DNA of 64,000 nt from positions 1 to 64,000 of the forward strand of contig DCJC01000056.1 in NCBI GenBank assembly GCA_002317355.1, written 5' to 3'. Shown in pieces: positions 8,606 through 17,170 of the stretch. Position 1 is the stretch's first letter, and each line of letters opens with the position of its first letter. Source of the DNA: Prevotellaceae bacterium UBA1710. GTDB lineage: Bacteria > Bacteroidota > Bacteroidia > Bacteroidales > Bacteroidaceae. Below the pieces are notes generated by a model that worked only from the letters and a program-made list of their open reading frames with translations, was not told the DNA's origin and did not search any database. The position numbers and the translations under genes were made by a program.

Positions 8606-10120
8606 ATGATGAAAATATTTACGAGTTCACAGATCCACGAACTGGATAAATACACTATAGAGAACGAACCGATTGCTTCTATTGACTTGATGGAGAGGGC
8701 TGCCAAAGCACTCACCCAAGCCATTGTTGATACATGGGATTCTGCAACTCCTGTTGTTGTCTTGGCTGGTCCTGGAAACAATGGAGGCGATGCTCTCGCA
8801 GTAGCAAGAATGCTTGCTGACAGACATTATGAAGTGGAGGTCTTCTTGTTCAATACAAGCGGCCGCCTTTCACCTGACTGTGAGGAGAATCGCGACAGAC
8901 TCAAAAAACAGCATAATATCAAGTCGTTTACTGAGGTAGTGCAGGAATTTGATCCTCCTGTGCTCACTAAGGATGTGCTCGTTGTTGATGGCCTTTTCGG
9001 TTCTGGCATCAATAAACCTCTCAATGGTGGTTATGCTGCTCTCGTCAAGTATGTGAATTCATCAAATGCACAAGTTGTGAGTATCGATCTTCCATCAGGG
9101 ATGATGGCCGAGGATAACACTTACAATGTCAAGGCAAACATCATTCGTGCAGATGTTACTCTTACTCTTGGAAGCAAGAAACTCTGTATGCTGATGCCTG
9201 ATCTTCATCCTCTCTTCGGACATATTCGCGTGCTCGACATAGATCTGAGTCAGGAGTTTATAGAAAAGACCGAGACTCAGTATAGCATCATTGATGAGAA
9301 TGAAATACGCAGAATGTTCATCCCTCGTGATGAGTTCGTTCACAAGGGAAATATGGGTCATGCGCTTATCATTGCAGGCTCTTATGGAATGGCTGGAGCT
9401 GCTATTCTTGCCACTCGTGCATGTCTTCGTTCTGGTGTAGGAAAGGTTACGGTGCATACTCCAAAGCGTAATTATGACATCATGCAGATATCAGTTCCTG
9501 AGGCAATCATGCAGATGGATAAGGAAGAGACTATCTTCACCCAGCCTGAAGATTATCAGGGATATGAAGCTATTGGAATTGGCCCTGGACTCGGTCAGAA
9601 CGAGAATACTGCAATTGCCGTAATAGCTCAGATTCGTAGTAATAAGACACCAATGGTTATTGATGCTGATGCGCTTAACATTCTGTCAAGTCACAGAGCA
9701 TGGATGCAGCAGTTGCCTGAAGGTCTTATCCTTACTCCACATCCTCGTGAGTTGGATCGTCTTGTAGGAACATCATCAAGTGATGATTTCGAGCGCCTTA
9801 CAAGAGCTCGTGAACTCTCTCAGCAACTTCAGGCATACGTTATACTCAAGGGGCATTACTCTGCTCTCTGTATGCCAAACGGTCATATTATATTTAATTC
9901 AACTGGTAATGCAGGAATGGCTACTGCAGGTTCGGGTGATGTGCTTACGGGTATTATTACTGCACTTCTTGCACGTGGCTATTCTCGTGAGAATGCTGCA
10001 ATCATGGGTATGTATCTCCATGGCCTTGCAGGCGATCTTGCAGCAAGTGATCTCGGTGAGGAAAGTCTCACGGCCAGTGACATAATCAATTATCTACCAA
10101 AGGCTTTCTGCCAGTTATAG
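8606..10120 (+). CDS. nnrD: Bifunctional NAD(P)H-hydrate epimerase / ADP-dependent dehydratase
   Basis: This 504-residue fusion repairs hydrated NADH and NADPH. The N-terminal YjeF epimerase domain (about 1-215) shows GPGNNGGDAL and DGLFGSG. The C-terminal ribokinase-like dehydratase domain (about 235-504) shows GSYGMAGAAILA, GPGLGQ and the nucleotide-binding NAGMATAGSGDVLTG block. Domain order and length fit the bacterial two-domain form. The start may be 8606 or the next codon 8609 (both ATG). The DUF4831 gene follows after 12 bp, so the two are probably cotranscribed. Confidence 0.95.
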   Translation: MMKIFTSSQIHELDKYTIENEPIASIDLMERAAKALTQAIVDTWDSATPVVVLAGPGNNGGDALAVARMLADRHYEVEVFLFNTSGRLSPDCEENRDRLKKQHNIKSFTEVVQEFDPPVLTKDVLVVDGLFGSGINKPLNGGYAALVKYVNSSNAQVVSIDLPSGMMAEDNTYNVKANIIRADVTLTLGSKKLCMLMPDLHPLFGHIRVLDIDLSQEFIEKTETQYSIIDENEIRRMFIPRDEFVHKGNMGHALIIAGSYGMAGAAILATRACLRSGVGKVTVHTPKRNYDIMQISVPEAIMQMDKEETIFTQPEDYQGYEAIGIGPGLGQNENTAIAVIAQIRSNKTPMVIDADALNILSSHRAWMQQLPEGLILTPHPRELDRLVGTSSSDDFERLTRARELSQQLQAYVILKGHYSALCMPNGHIIFNSTGNAGMATAGSGDVLTGIITALLARGYSRENAAIMGMYLHGLAGDLAASDLGEESLTASDIINYLPKAFCQL

Positions 10121-10132
10121 TACAACTTTTAT

Positions 10133-11188
10133 ATGAAAGGTTTTATCTCACTTTTTGTCATTGCATTTGCAATGTTGCAATCGGTATTCGCTCAGGATGT
10201 TGTAAATGAAGGTGTGTCATATTATCTTCCAAAGACAGCTTTTAAGTTTCGTATTCTCGTTGAGAAGACGTCTTTCACTCCTGGAGAGTATGCCGAATAT
10301 GCTTCACGCTATCTCAAGCAGTCGGATGCAGTTCTGACTCCAAAGACAGTCTATAAGATTCTTGATATCAAGATGCAGGCTATCGGTGTGCCTGATCAGA
10401 CTAAGCATTTCACTACCAAGGTAGGACCTAAGCTTAATATCCAGAAGGTGTATGTCAATGAGAATGGTATTCTTGCGTCAATTAATACAGAGCCTGTTAT
10501 TAATAAGGAGGAAGGAATGTTCGTGCCAGCTTTGAAGTCTGCTCCACTCAATCCACGCGACTATATGAATGAGGATATTCTTGCTGCGGGAAGTAAGGCT
10601 AAGATGGCTCAGCTTTGTGCAGAGGAAATCTATACTATCCGTTCTTCACGTAATGACCTTACTCGTGGAACTGCAGAAACAATGCCTAAGGACGGTGAGC
10701 AGCTCAGACTGATGCTCGCTTCGCTCAATACTCAGGAAAAGGCTCTGCGTCAGCTTTTCGAGGGTGTAACAGTTACTGATACAACAGAGCATGTGGTGAC
10801 GGTTATGGCAGATGCCCAGACTACTGGTCAGTTGGCTTTCCGTTTCTCTGATGCATTCGGTATGACAACTGCTGACGATTTCTCTGGTTCACCTTATTAT
10901 CTTAGTGTGACAGATCTTCATCAGACTCCAGAGGACACTCGTACCGAGAAGGAAAAAATCGTGCAGAAGGATGATCCAGGTCTCTATATCAATGTTCCAG
11001 GTAAGGCACATGTTGTGCTTTTCAATGCTAATAAGACTGTCAAGGAGATGGATGTGTTCTACCCACAATTCGGTAGGGTAGAGGCTCTGAATGCCAGCTT
11101 GTTCAATAGGAAAATCATGACTTCTTTCCAGTTGAATCAGATTACTGGTAAGACAATGCGTCTTGAATCACAGGAAGTTGGCAAGTGA
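10133..11188 (+). CDS. DUF4831 family secreted protein
   Basis: The 351-residue product has a signal peptide ending near AQD (about residue 20) and then reads like the Bacteroidetes DUF4831 family, with the block YLPKTAFKFRILVEKTSF near the N-terminus. Members are periplasmic or envelope proteins with no assigned function. It follows nnrD by 12 bp. No catalytic motif is evident. The gene is followed by a strong stem-loop at 11209-11252. Confidence 0.8.
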   Translation: MKGFISLFVIAFAMLQSVFAQDVVNEGVSYYLPKTAFKFRILVEKTSFTPGEYAEYASRYLKQSDAVLTPKTVYKILDIKMQAIGVPDQTKHFTTKVGPKLNIQKVYVNENGILASINTEPVINKEEGMFVPALKSAPLNPRDYMNEDILAAGSKAKMAQLCAEEIYTIRSSRNDLTRGTAETMPKDGEQLRLMLASLNTQEKALRQLFEGVTVTDTTEHVVTVMADAQTTGQLAFRFSDAFGMTTADDFSGSPYYLSVTDLHQTPEDTRTEKEKIVQKDDPGLYINVPGKAHVVLFNANKTVKEMDVFYPQFGRVEALNASLFNRKIMTSFQLNQITGKTMRLESQEVGK

Positions 11189-11208
11189 GAAATGAAAAAT
11201 GAAAAATA

Positions 11209-11252
11209 AAAAATGGGAAAATGCTGCCTGATGGTAGGGTTTTCCCATTTTT
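11209..11252 (+). terminator. Terminator after the DUF4831 gene
   Basis: A 13-bp stem (11209-11221 with 11240-11252) bounded by A-rich and T-rich flanks; it can act in both directions but fits the end of the nnrD-DUF4831 transcript. Confidence 0.8.
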
Positions 11253-11255
11253 CTT

Positions 11256-11386
11256 TCTTCGATAAATCGACAATTCGATAATTCGAGTTTTCGAGTATTC
11301 GAGTCTTCGAATTATCGGGTTTTCGAGTTGCCGAGTTTTCGAATTATCGATAGCTCGATCTATCGAAACTTCGAATCTTCGAGAGA
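11256..11386. repeat. TTCGA word array
   Basis: About 130 bp in which TCGA occurs at least 13 times at irregular spacing of 7-12 bp (ttcgag, ttcgaa, atcgat and similar). TCGA is self-complementary, so the array can fold in many ways. It lies between two convergent genes' terminators. Confidence 0.8.
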
Positions 11387-11402
11387 AACGGGAAAAAAGA
11401 AA

Positions 11403-11435
11403 TAGGAGATAAACACCATTGGCGTTTATCTCCTA
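11403..11435 (-). terminator. Terminator of fba
   Basis: A stem of about 14 bp (arms 11403-11417 and 11421-11435) followed on the minus strand by a T-rich tract. Confidence 0.8.
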
Positions 11436-11463
11436 AATTGTTTTGTGTGTATGAAGAATACTC

Positions 11464-12462
11464 TTACTTAGCGAGCTTGTCGTTAGAACCGAGTACGTTT
11501 ACGATCTTGTGGATGTACATCTTCTTCATGTTCTCACGAGCTGGCTTCAGATACTGACGTGGATCGAAGTCGCCTGGGTTCTCAGCGAGGTGCTTGCGGA
11601 TAGCAGCAGTCATAGCGAGACGTGAGTCAGAGTCGATGTTGATCTTACATACAGCAGACTCAGAAGCCTTGCGGAGCTGCTCCTCAGGGATACCGATAGC
11701 TGCCTCGAGCTTACCACCGAACTGGTTGATTGTGTTAACCTCGTCCATAGGAACTGAAGAAGAACCGTGGAGAACGATTGGGAATCCAGGAAGCTTCTTC
11801 TCGATCTCAGCGAGAACGTCGAATGCCAATGGAGGTGGAACGAGAACGCCGTTAACCATCTTACACTGTGCAGGAGTGAACTTGTGAGCACCGTGTGAAG
11901 TACCGATAGAGATAGCGAGAGAGTCACAACCTGTGCGTGTAGCGAAGTCGATAACCTCTTCTGGCTTTGTGTATGTAGACTCAGCTGCAACAACCTCATC
12001 CTCAACACCAGCGAGGACACCGAGCTCAGCCTCTACAGTTACGTCGAACTGATGAGCGTAGTCAACAACCTTCTTAGCGAGAGCTACGTTCTCCTCGTAT
12101 GGGAGGTGTGAACCGTCGATCATTACTGAAGAGAAACCGTTGTCGATACAATCCTTACAGAGCTCGAAGCTATCACCGTGGTCGAGGTGAAGAACGATCT
12201 CTGGAGCCTCACAACCGAGCTCCTTAGCGTACTCTACAGCACCCTTAGCGAGGTTACGGAGGATAGTACCGTTAGCATAGTTACGAGCACCCTTAGAAAC
12301 CTGCATGATAACAGGTGACTTTGTCTCTACTGCAGCCATAACGATAGCCTGCATCTGCTCCATTGTGTTGAAGTTGAAAGCTGGGATTGCGTAACCACCA
12401 GCAACGGCGCGCTTAAACATCTCACGTGTGTTTACGAGGCCGAGATCTTTGTAATTTACCAT
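11464..12462 (-). CDS. fba: Class II fructose-bisphosphate aldolase
   Basis: The enzyme cleaves fructose 1,6-bisphosphate in glycolysis and forms it in gluconeogenesis. The 332-residue protein has the class II metal site LHLDHGD with D94 and H95, the later SHGAH and LHGSSS segments that supply zinc and phosphate ligands, and the expected length. Codon choice is strongly biased, as for highly expressed genes. It is monocistronic, with a perfect promoter at 12516-12546 and a terminator at 11403-11435. Confidence 0.97.
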   Translation of the reverse strand: MVNYKDLGLVNTREMFKRAVAGGYAIPAFNFNTMEQMQAIVMAAVETKSPVIMQVSKGARNYANGTILRNLAKGAVEYAKELGCEAPEIVLHLDHGDSFELCKDCIDNGFSSVMIDGSHLPYEENVALAKKVVDYAHQFDVTVEAELGVLAGVEDEVVAAESTYTKPEEVIDFATRTGCDSLAISIGTSHGAHKFTPAQCKMVNGVLVPPPLAFDVLAEIEKKLPGFPIVLHGSSSVPMDEVNTINQFGGKLEAAIGIPEEQLRKASESAVCKINIDSDSRLAMTAAIRKHLAENPGDFDPRQYLKPARENMKKMYIHKIVNVLGSNDKLAK

Positions 12463-12515
12463 AGTTACTTAAAAATGTTTATTGAAAAATTTTAAAATTA
12501 TCCTTTTTCGCTATG

Positions 12516-12546
12516 CAAAGGTAGCATTTTAATCGCGTATGACAAA
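12516..12546 (-). promoter_or_regulatory. fba promoter, Bacteroidetes consensus
   Basis: Minus-strand TTTG (12543-12546), 19-nt spacer, TACCTTTG (12516-12523). The leader would be about 48 nt. Confidence 0.85.
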
Positions 12547-13479
12547 GTTTTCATTGGAAAAATTTTCTAAATGCACTAAATTTCTTTCAGTTTGCTATAA
12601 TCACTTTACAATTTTTTGAGAATAAATGTGTTTTTATTACCTTATCCTTCCGCTTTGTAAGCATGCTCGGTGCTATAATCGTCAACGACCGTCACCCCCA
12701 TACCTGCATTATTCATGCAGGAATTGATAATTGAAAATTGATAATTAAGTGGTTACAAAAATCCCCATCAAATAATTTTCGGATTACATTGCCCGCATAA
12801 ATTATTCATTATCAATTAACCTGAATTTATGAATAATTCAGGTTACGTGCTTGTTTTGGTCTCTTTTTCCTTAAAAATAAAATGCAACATTGCAACATTG
12901 CTAATAAAAACTGGATTTATTAGTGAGGAATTAACACCTATCATCCTTTTACCATACACGTACCAATGTCTTACTTTTTTCTTACCATAGGTAAGAGTCA
13001 CGTAAGAGGAAGGTAAGAGTCACGTAAGAGGAAGGTAAGAATTACGTAAGAGCCAGTTTCTCTTAGCAAAGATACTATTCTAGAAAGGACTTGTCAAAAG
13101 TTTTGAGGGAGAAACTGCTTTTGTAACCACTTTCAGAGTGGTTACAATGTTGCATTTTTCTTTTTAGGGAAATGCCCCCTTGAAAAAATAATAATATATT
13201 GATTATTACGCGAACCTTAATTATATAAGGAAATTTTTCAAACACCCTTCTTTTTCCTTAAAAATAAAAATGCAACATTGCAACATTATTCAATCTGCGA
13301 CTAAACGAATTCGTTAGCCGCTTGATTGGTGAACCCCGAAGCGGGCGGCATCTAAAAGGGCTGTCCGTGAGGGCTGTTAATAAGGGATATTTGATTGATG
13401 AGCGCCGTAGGTGCGAAACCTAAAAACAGAAAATACAATAGGTGTCGAACTTTCAGCCCTCACTTGAGGTACTTTTATT
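12547..13479. repeat. Gene-free stretch with hairpins, direct repeats and a tandem 22-mer
   Basis: No convincing gene is seen. Contents: a palindrome CCTGCAT-5-ATGCAGG at 12703-12721; a second one, AACCTGAATT-7-AATTCAGGTT, at 12818-12844; a 22-bp unit starting GGTAAGAGTCACG repeated three times at 12990-13055 (third copy diverged); and a direct repeat of about 38 bp ending TGCAACATTGCAACATT at 12863-12899 and 13250-13287, with an inverted fragment near 13140-13165. A 10-bp helix GTGAGGGCTG/CAGCCCTCAC (13367-13376 and 13454-13463) encloses two smaller stems. Confidence 0.75.
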
Positions 13480-13511
13480 AAAGAAACAGGGAGTGGGCTC
13501 CCTGTTTCTTT
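13480..13511 (-). terminator. Terminator of the two small secreted-protein genes
   Basis: A perfect 14-bp stem (13480-13493 with 13498-13511) with a 4-nt loop, U-rich on the minus-strand side, directly after the stop at 13523. Confidence 0.8.
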
Positions 13512-13522
13512 GTGAAAACTAT

Positions 13523-14083
13523 TTAGAATCCGTCGTAAACTGTTTTTGATTGGGATTTTGCTTTGCAAATTGCGTCATACATTTCTTTTATGGCTTTTGC
13601 GAATTTCTTTGGCTTGATTTCTCTATCTATATTTTCAATATTAGTTTCTATGCGAATCTTTACAACATTAGAAGAACATAATTGTTTGATTTGTTCTTCT
13701 GAAATATTGTATCCTGGTTTTATGTAATAGTCTGTGCCGTATCGTGTAACATTGTACTCGTAATCAGCTGGTCCAATTACTTTATAATTTTCTAGTTCAA
13801 TAATTTCGTCTTTATCTGTTTTTATCAGTAATTTACGTCCTTTGTCCATAGTGTACTTACCTTCGTTTAAAGTTAATTGGATGTACCAGAATTCGTTACC
13901 TGATGAAAGAAGTACATATGATAAATGAAATCCAGCTGCGCTAACTAGTTTTCTGTACAAGTTGGAAGCCTCAGATGTGATTACTCGTGAACCATCATTT
14001 TCCATTTTGTCTATAGATACTTTCTGTGCGTAAGTTGCTGTATAAGTAAAAAGCACGATGAATATGAAAAGTATTTTTCTCAT
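13523..14083 (-). CDS. Small secreted protein of unknown function
   Basis: The 186-residue product has a clear signal peptide (hydrophobic residues 3-18, cleavage after AQ). I do not recognise the rest; it is mixed alpha/beta with a lysine-rich C-terminal third. It is the second gene of a two-gene unit with the neighbour starting at 14650 (12-bp gap) and ends in the terminator at 13480-13511. Base composition is more AT-rich than the housekeeping genes nearby. Probably periplasmic; no motif suggests an activity. Confidence 0.7.
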   Translation of the reverse strand: MRKILFIFIVLFTYTATYAQKVSIDKMENDGSRVITSEASNLYRKLVSAAGFHLSYVLLSSGNEFWYIQLTLNEGKYTMDKGRKLLIKTDKDEIIELENYKVIGPADYEYNVTRYGTDYYIKPGYNISEEQIKQLCSSNVVKIRIETNIENIDREIKPKKFAKAIKEMYDAICKAKSQSKTVYDGF

Positions 14084-14095
14084 GATTGTTTTTAT

Positions 14096-14650
14096 TTAAA
14101 TATCATTTTGTATTTCAGAATCGTTTTCTCTTTCTTTCTTTTCTATATTAGCAGTGTCTTCATATGTAACGGCTATGCATCCTGTTTTTGAAATGTATAA
14201 ATGTATATTGCCGTATTGTGCTTTGTAAAATGCGGAATATCTACATTTATCATTTCTAACAGCAGAAAATTCGTAACCATCCCCCTCGTAATATGGATCA
14301 AGAAAGAAATGGAAATCTTTATCCAGAGTGTATTTTGCCGAATAACTTTCCTTTAGTTTGTTAAACTGAGCTTTTAGGGATTGCCACGATGTTTTTTTAT
14401 CGAAAACTACGATAACACGACATACGCTTTGTGACATTGTAGAGAGAACGCCAATGCTTACATCTTCACCTGCAAATTTCCCATTCAAAAACATAGTATT
14501 GTCTCTTGTACTTTCAATTTTGAATCCTTTTGCCTGCAATTGTTTTCCAAAATTATTAAGATTTCCATCTATTGGTATTCCCATAAATGTCATATGTTGT
14601 GCAAATGCAATTGTTGGGAGTAATAGTAGAAATAAAATTATTTTTTTCAT
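14096..14650 (-). CDS. Small secreted protein of unknown function
   Basis: About 184 residues from the chosen ATG at 14650, which begins MKKIILFLLLLP, a standard signal peptide ending in AFAQ; a start six codons upstream (14668) would put extra residues before the signal and is less likely. The mature part is unrecognised, with several aromatic residues and two cysteines. It is transcribed ahead of the 13523-14083 gene. The structured ncRNA at 14834-15050 lies upstream on the same strand but has its own terminator, so the promoter of this gene must lie between about 14651 and 14833; I see no clear consensus there. Confidence 0.68.
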   Translation of the reverse strand: MKKIILFLLLLPTIAFAQHMTFMGIPIDGNLNNFGKQLQAKGFKIESTRDNTMFLNGKFAGEDVSIGVLSTMSQSVCRVIVVFDKKTSWQSLKAQFNKLKESYSAKYTLDKDFHFFLDPYYEGDGYEFSAVRNDKCRYSAFYKAQYGNIHLYISKTGCIAVTYEDTANIEKKERENDSEIQNDI

Positions 14651-14833
14651 GATTTCTGTTTTTTGCATTAATTATTAAGTCTATATTTCAAGGCTGTAAA
14701 ATAAGTGTAATTAAGGCCATACTTTCTATGAAAGCTGTCCTTCACGATAGTTTTACTGTGTTTTTTGCATAGGCATATATTTTTTATATGCGTCAGTTAG
14801 ATACTCTCAAAACCAATAAGTCCAAACACCTAT

Positions 14834-14866
14834 AAAAAAGAAACGTGAACGAACTAGTTCGTCCAC
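14834..14866 (-). terminator. Terminator of the structured ncRNA
   Basis: Ten-bp stem (14857-14866 with 14845-14854, one G-U) followed on the minus strand by TTTC and a TTTTTT run (plus A-run 14834-14839). The outermost rod helix shares two bases with this stem. Confidence 0.85.
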
Positions 14867-15050
14867 ATCCTAGGTGCTTGGCCTTACCTTACAATCAGAC
14901 AAACCAGACGTCCACGTATAGTGAACATCTGCTCTTTATTCTGATTGTATATCCCTTCAGCGGCCAAGCTTTTGGATGTCGTCGAATAAATAGCAAACGC
15001 TAATTTACTAATATGTTATATGATATAGCACTCGTAATGAGTGGTATCAT
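14834..15050 (-). ncRNA. Structured small RNA with rod-like fold; candidate 6S-type RNA
   Basis: On the minus strand a perfect promoter (15056-15087) is followed by about 215 nt with no open frame and a terminator (14834-14866). The RNA would start with a hairpin (15045-15050/15020-15025 plus 15039-15043/15029-15033) and then form one long rod of nested helices: 14974-14979 with 14865-14870; 14962-14969 with 14876-14883 (8 bp); 14940-14948 with 14891-14899 (9 bp); 14921-14931 with 14905-14915 (11 bp, closed by a 5-nt loop). The mismatches in the last helix are G-U on the minus strand but A-C on the plus strand, which fixes the coding strand. A rod with a central asymmetric internal loop is the 6S RNA layout; the family name is inference, the existence of a structured RNA is well supported. 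Confidence 0.75.
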
Positions 15051-15055
15051 GATTG

Positions 15056-15087
15056 CAAAAGTACTTATTATTTTTTTATTATCCAAA
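15056..15087 (-). promoter_or_regulatory. Promoter of the structured ncRNA
   Basis: Minus-strand TTTG (15084-15087), 20-nt spacer, TACTTTTG (15056-15063): a perfect Bacteroidetes promoter. The predicted start near 15050 coincides with the first base of the 5' hairpin. Confidence 0.85.
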
Positions 15088-15287
15088 TTTTCTTGTGTAT
15101 TTTTGTTATCCTCTTTAATTTTTTGTGCGAGGAAAGAAAATTTGATAAAAAAGTTTGAGGCGAATTATTTGTCCATTTTGTTATTTTTGAGACATTAATA
15201 GTTGTTTATACCATATTAATTTTCCATTGTTTTCTTCATGTATTCCATTGTTCATTCCCCCTATATCAACCGATGTAAATTCGCTCA

Positions 15288-15360
15288 AAGTCCAATTAAA
15301 CTCCAATTAAAGTCCAATTGAAGTCCAATTCAATCTAGAAATAATTGGAGGTGAATTGGT
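15288..15360. repeat. Iterated TCCAATT / AATTGGA words
   Basis: Four TCCAATT copies spaced 11-13 bp (variants aaactccaatt, aagtccaatt) are followed by two copies of the reverse complement AATTGGA/AATTGG. The same word is iterated at 44054-44128. No gene is credible between the ncRNA promoter and the fadL-like gene. Confidence 0.75.
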
Positions 15361-15502
15361 ATTTAATCGGGAATGAAATGTGGATAGAGGCGATGTTCTT
15401 CTTAGGGAAAAAGGATGAGTCATGGAGAAGGGTAGGGGAGATGCCTCGTTTATTGATTTTTGTTAAGAAATGCCGGATGTAAATAGAAAAACCGTTTAAA
15501 AA

Positions 15503-15534
15503 TATGGAAATAACGAACAATTGTTGTAATTTTG
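15503..15534 (+). promoter_or_regulatory. Promoter of the FadL-like gene
   Basis: TAATTTTG at 15527-15534 with a near-match TATG (for TTTG) 20 nt upstream. The leader would be about 75 nt. Confidence 0.6.
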
Positions 15535-15613
15535 CACCCTGGAAATAGAAGAGTAGATATTCTATAAGCAGACTAATATATCAATATAGGTATTCATCGG
15601 AATAACATAACAA

Positions 15614-17170
15614 ATGAATTTGAAAAAGAATTTCCTTGCAGTTGCCATTGTTTGTGCTGCTGCTTCAAACGTAAATGCTGGTGGTATTCTCACAAATACC
15701 AACCAGAGCGTTTCTTTCCTTCGTAACCCTGCTCGTGAGGCTGCTATCGGTATTGATGGCGTCTATTCAAATCCTGCTGGTGTTGCATTCATGAATAATG
15801 GTTTTCACCTTGGATTGAACTGGCAGGCAGGCTGGCAGACACGTACTGTGGAAACTACAAGTCCATTCCTTGACCCAACTCTTCAGGCTGTAATGGGTAA
15901 GGCTGAGGCTCCAACAAAGAGTTATAGGGGACATACAGCTGTTCCTTGCATTCCTTCTCTTCAGGCAGCATACAATACAGACAAATGGTCGTATCAGTTC
16001 AACTTTGCTGTTGCTGGTGGTGGCGGTAGCTGTGAGTTTACTAAGGGTATCGGTACATTCGACAATGCAGTTGGACAGATTGCTGCACGTATGGCTCCAC
16101 TCGGTGTGATGGGTTATGGCGCAGATAGTTATATGGAAGGAAAACAGTACTATTTCGGCGTTACTATGGGTGCTGCCTATAAGGTGAACGAGAATCTCTC
16201 TGTTTATGGAGGTCTTCGTGGAATGATTGCTTCTGCTAACTATATTGCAAAGATCAATGATATTGTGGTTTCTTCAGTTGATGGTCTTGAGCACATGGGA
16301 CAGTTCATGGATAAGAAGAACGCATATCTCTCAGGTGTAATCGCTCAGACAAAGCCTTACTATGATGCTTATGCTACCCAGTATCCTGCACTCAAGGCAC
16401 TTGTTGAAAGCGGCAAGGCTACAGCAGAGCATAAGGCTCTTGTGCAGGCTATTGAAGGCTATCAGACAGCCGTAGGCGCTCAGGCAGCTCTCGGTCAGCT
16501 TGATGGTTACAGAAACGGTATCAACCTTGAGAGTGATCAGAGTGGTTTCGGTATTGCTCCTATCATTGGTGCTGACTATAAGATTGGTGCATTCAATTTT
16601 GCTGCAAAGTATGAGTTCCGTACTGCTATGAGCCTTGAGAACTCTTCAAATCTTCCAGAGGCAACACTTGCTGCTACAGGTACTTTCGTTGATGGTTCAA
16701 AGGTTCGTGAGGATGTTCCTGCTTTCCTTGCTGTAGGTGCTCAGTACAGTCCGATAGATATTGTGCGTATCAATGCTGGCTATCATCACTATTATGACAG
16801 AAAAGCAAAGAAGACCTATTACTACACAGACGAGGCTGGTGCTGCCGTAAGATCAGATTTCAAGAATTGTCTTCTCAAGCATGGTACAAACGAGTATCTC
16901 GGAGGTGTGGAGGTAGATCTGACAAAGCGTCTTACCGTATCTTCAGGTTTCCAGATTACACGTTACGGCAACACAGAGGAGTATATCTCAGATATCTCTT
17001 TCGTTGTTGACTCATGGTCATTCGGTTTTGGTGCAAGCTATCAGGCAAATGATAACGTGAAGCTTGAGGCTGCCTATTTCCAGACAACATACGACCATTT
17101 CAAGACTACATCAAGTGATTTCACTCGTACTGCAAGTGTTATCGGTGTAGGATGTGAGATTAGTTTCTAA
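15614..17170 (+). CDS. OmpP1/FadL-family outer-membrane transporter
   Basis: The 518-residue product has a signal peptide (1-22, ending VNAGG) and the N-terminal plug-like region typical of FadL/OmpP1/TodX proteins: GGILTNTNQSVSFLRNPAREA and IDGVYSNPAGVAFM. The remainder alternates like a 14-strand beta-barrel and ends with a terminal aromatic residue (EISF), as outer-membrane barrels do. Family members bring hydrophobic compounds such as long-chain fatty acids across the outer membrane. It has its own promoter and stands alone; the regulator gene downstream is separated by a structured gap. The substrate is inferred only from the family. Confidence 0.92.
   Translation: MNLKKNFLAVAIVCAAASNVNAGGILTNTNQSVSFLRNPAREAAIGIDGVYSNPAGVAFMNNGFHLGLNWQAGWQTRTVETTSPFLDPTLQAVMGKAEAPTKSYRGHTAVPCIPSLQAAYNTDKWSYQFNFAVAGGGGSCEFTKGIGTFDNAVGQIAARMAPLGVMGYGADSYMEGKQYYFGVTMGAAYKVNENLSVYGGLRGMIASANYIAKINDIVVSSVDGLEHMGQFMDKKNAYLSGVIAQTKPYYDAYATQYPALKALVESGKATAEHKALVQAIEGYQTAVGAQAALGQLDGYRNGINLESDQSGFGIAPIIGADYKIGAFNFAAKYEFRTAMSLENSSNLPEATLAATGTFVDGSKVREDVPAFLAVGAQYSPIDIVRINAGYHHYYDRKAKKTYYYTDEAGAAVRSDFKNCLLKHGTNEYLGGVEVDLTKRLTVSSGFQITRYGNTEEYISDISFVVDSWSFGFGASYQANDNVKLEAAYFQTTYDHFKTTSSDFTRTASVIGVGCEISF

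Noticed and set aside
12990..13055. Possible CRISPR-like repeats
   Set aside because: Three 22-bp units are directly adjacent without spacers and no cas gene is present.
13396..13444. Active hammerhead ribozyme
   Set aside because: The required C before TGATGA is T and the cleavage-site base is G; listed only as a resemblance.
15013..15198. 61-codon open frame on the plus strand
   Set aside because: It runs through the ncRNA promoter on the other strand, is AT-rich and hydrophobic only because of the T-runs; no initiation signals.
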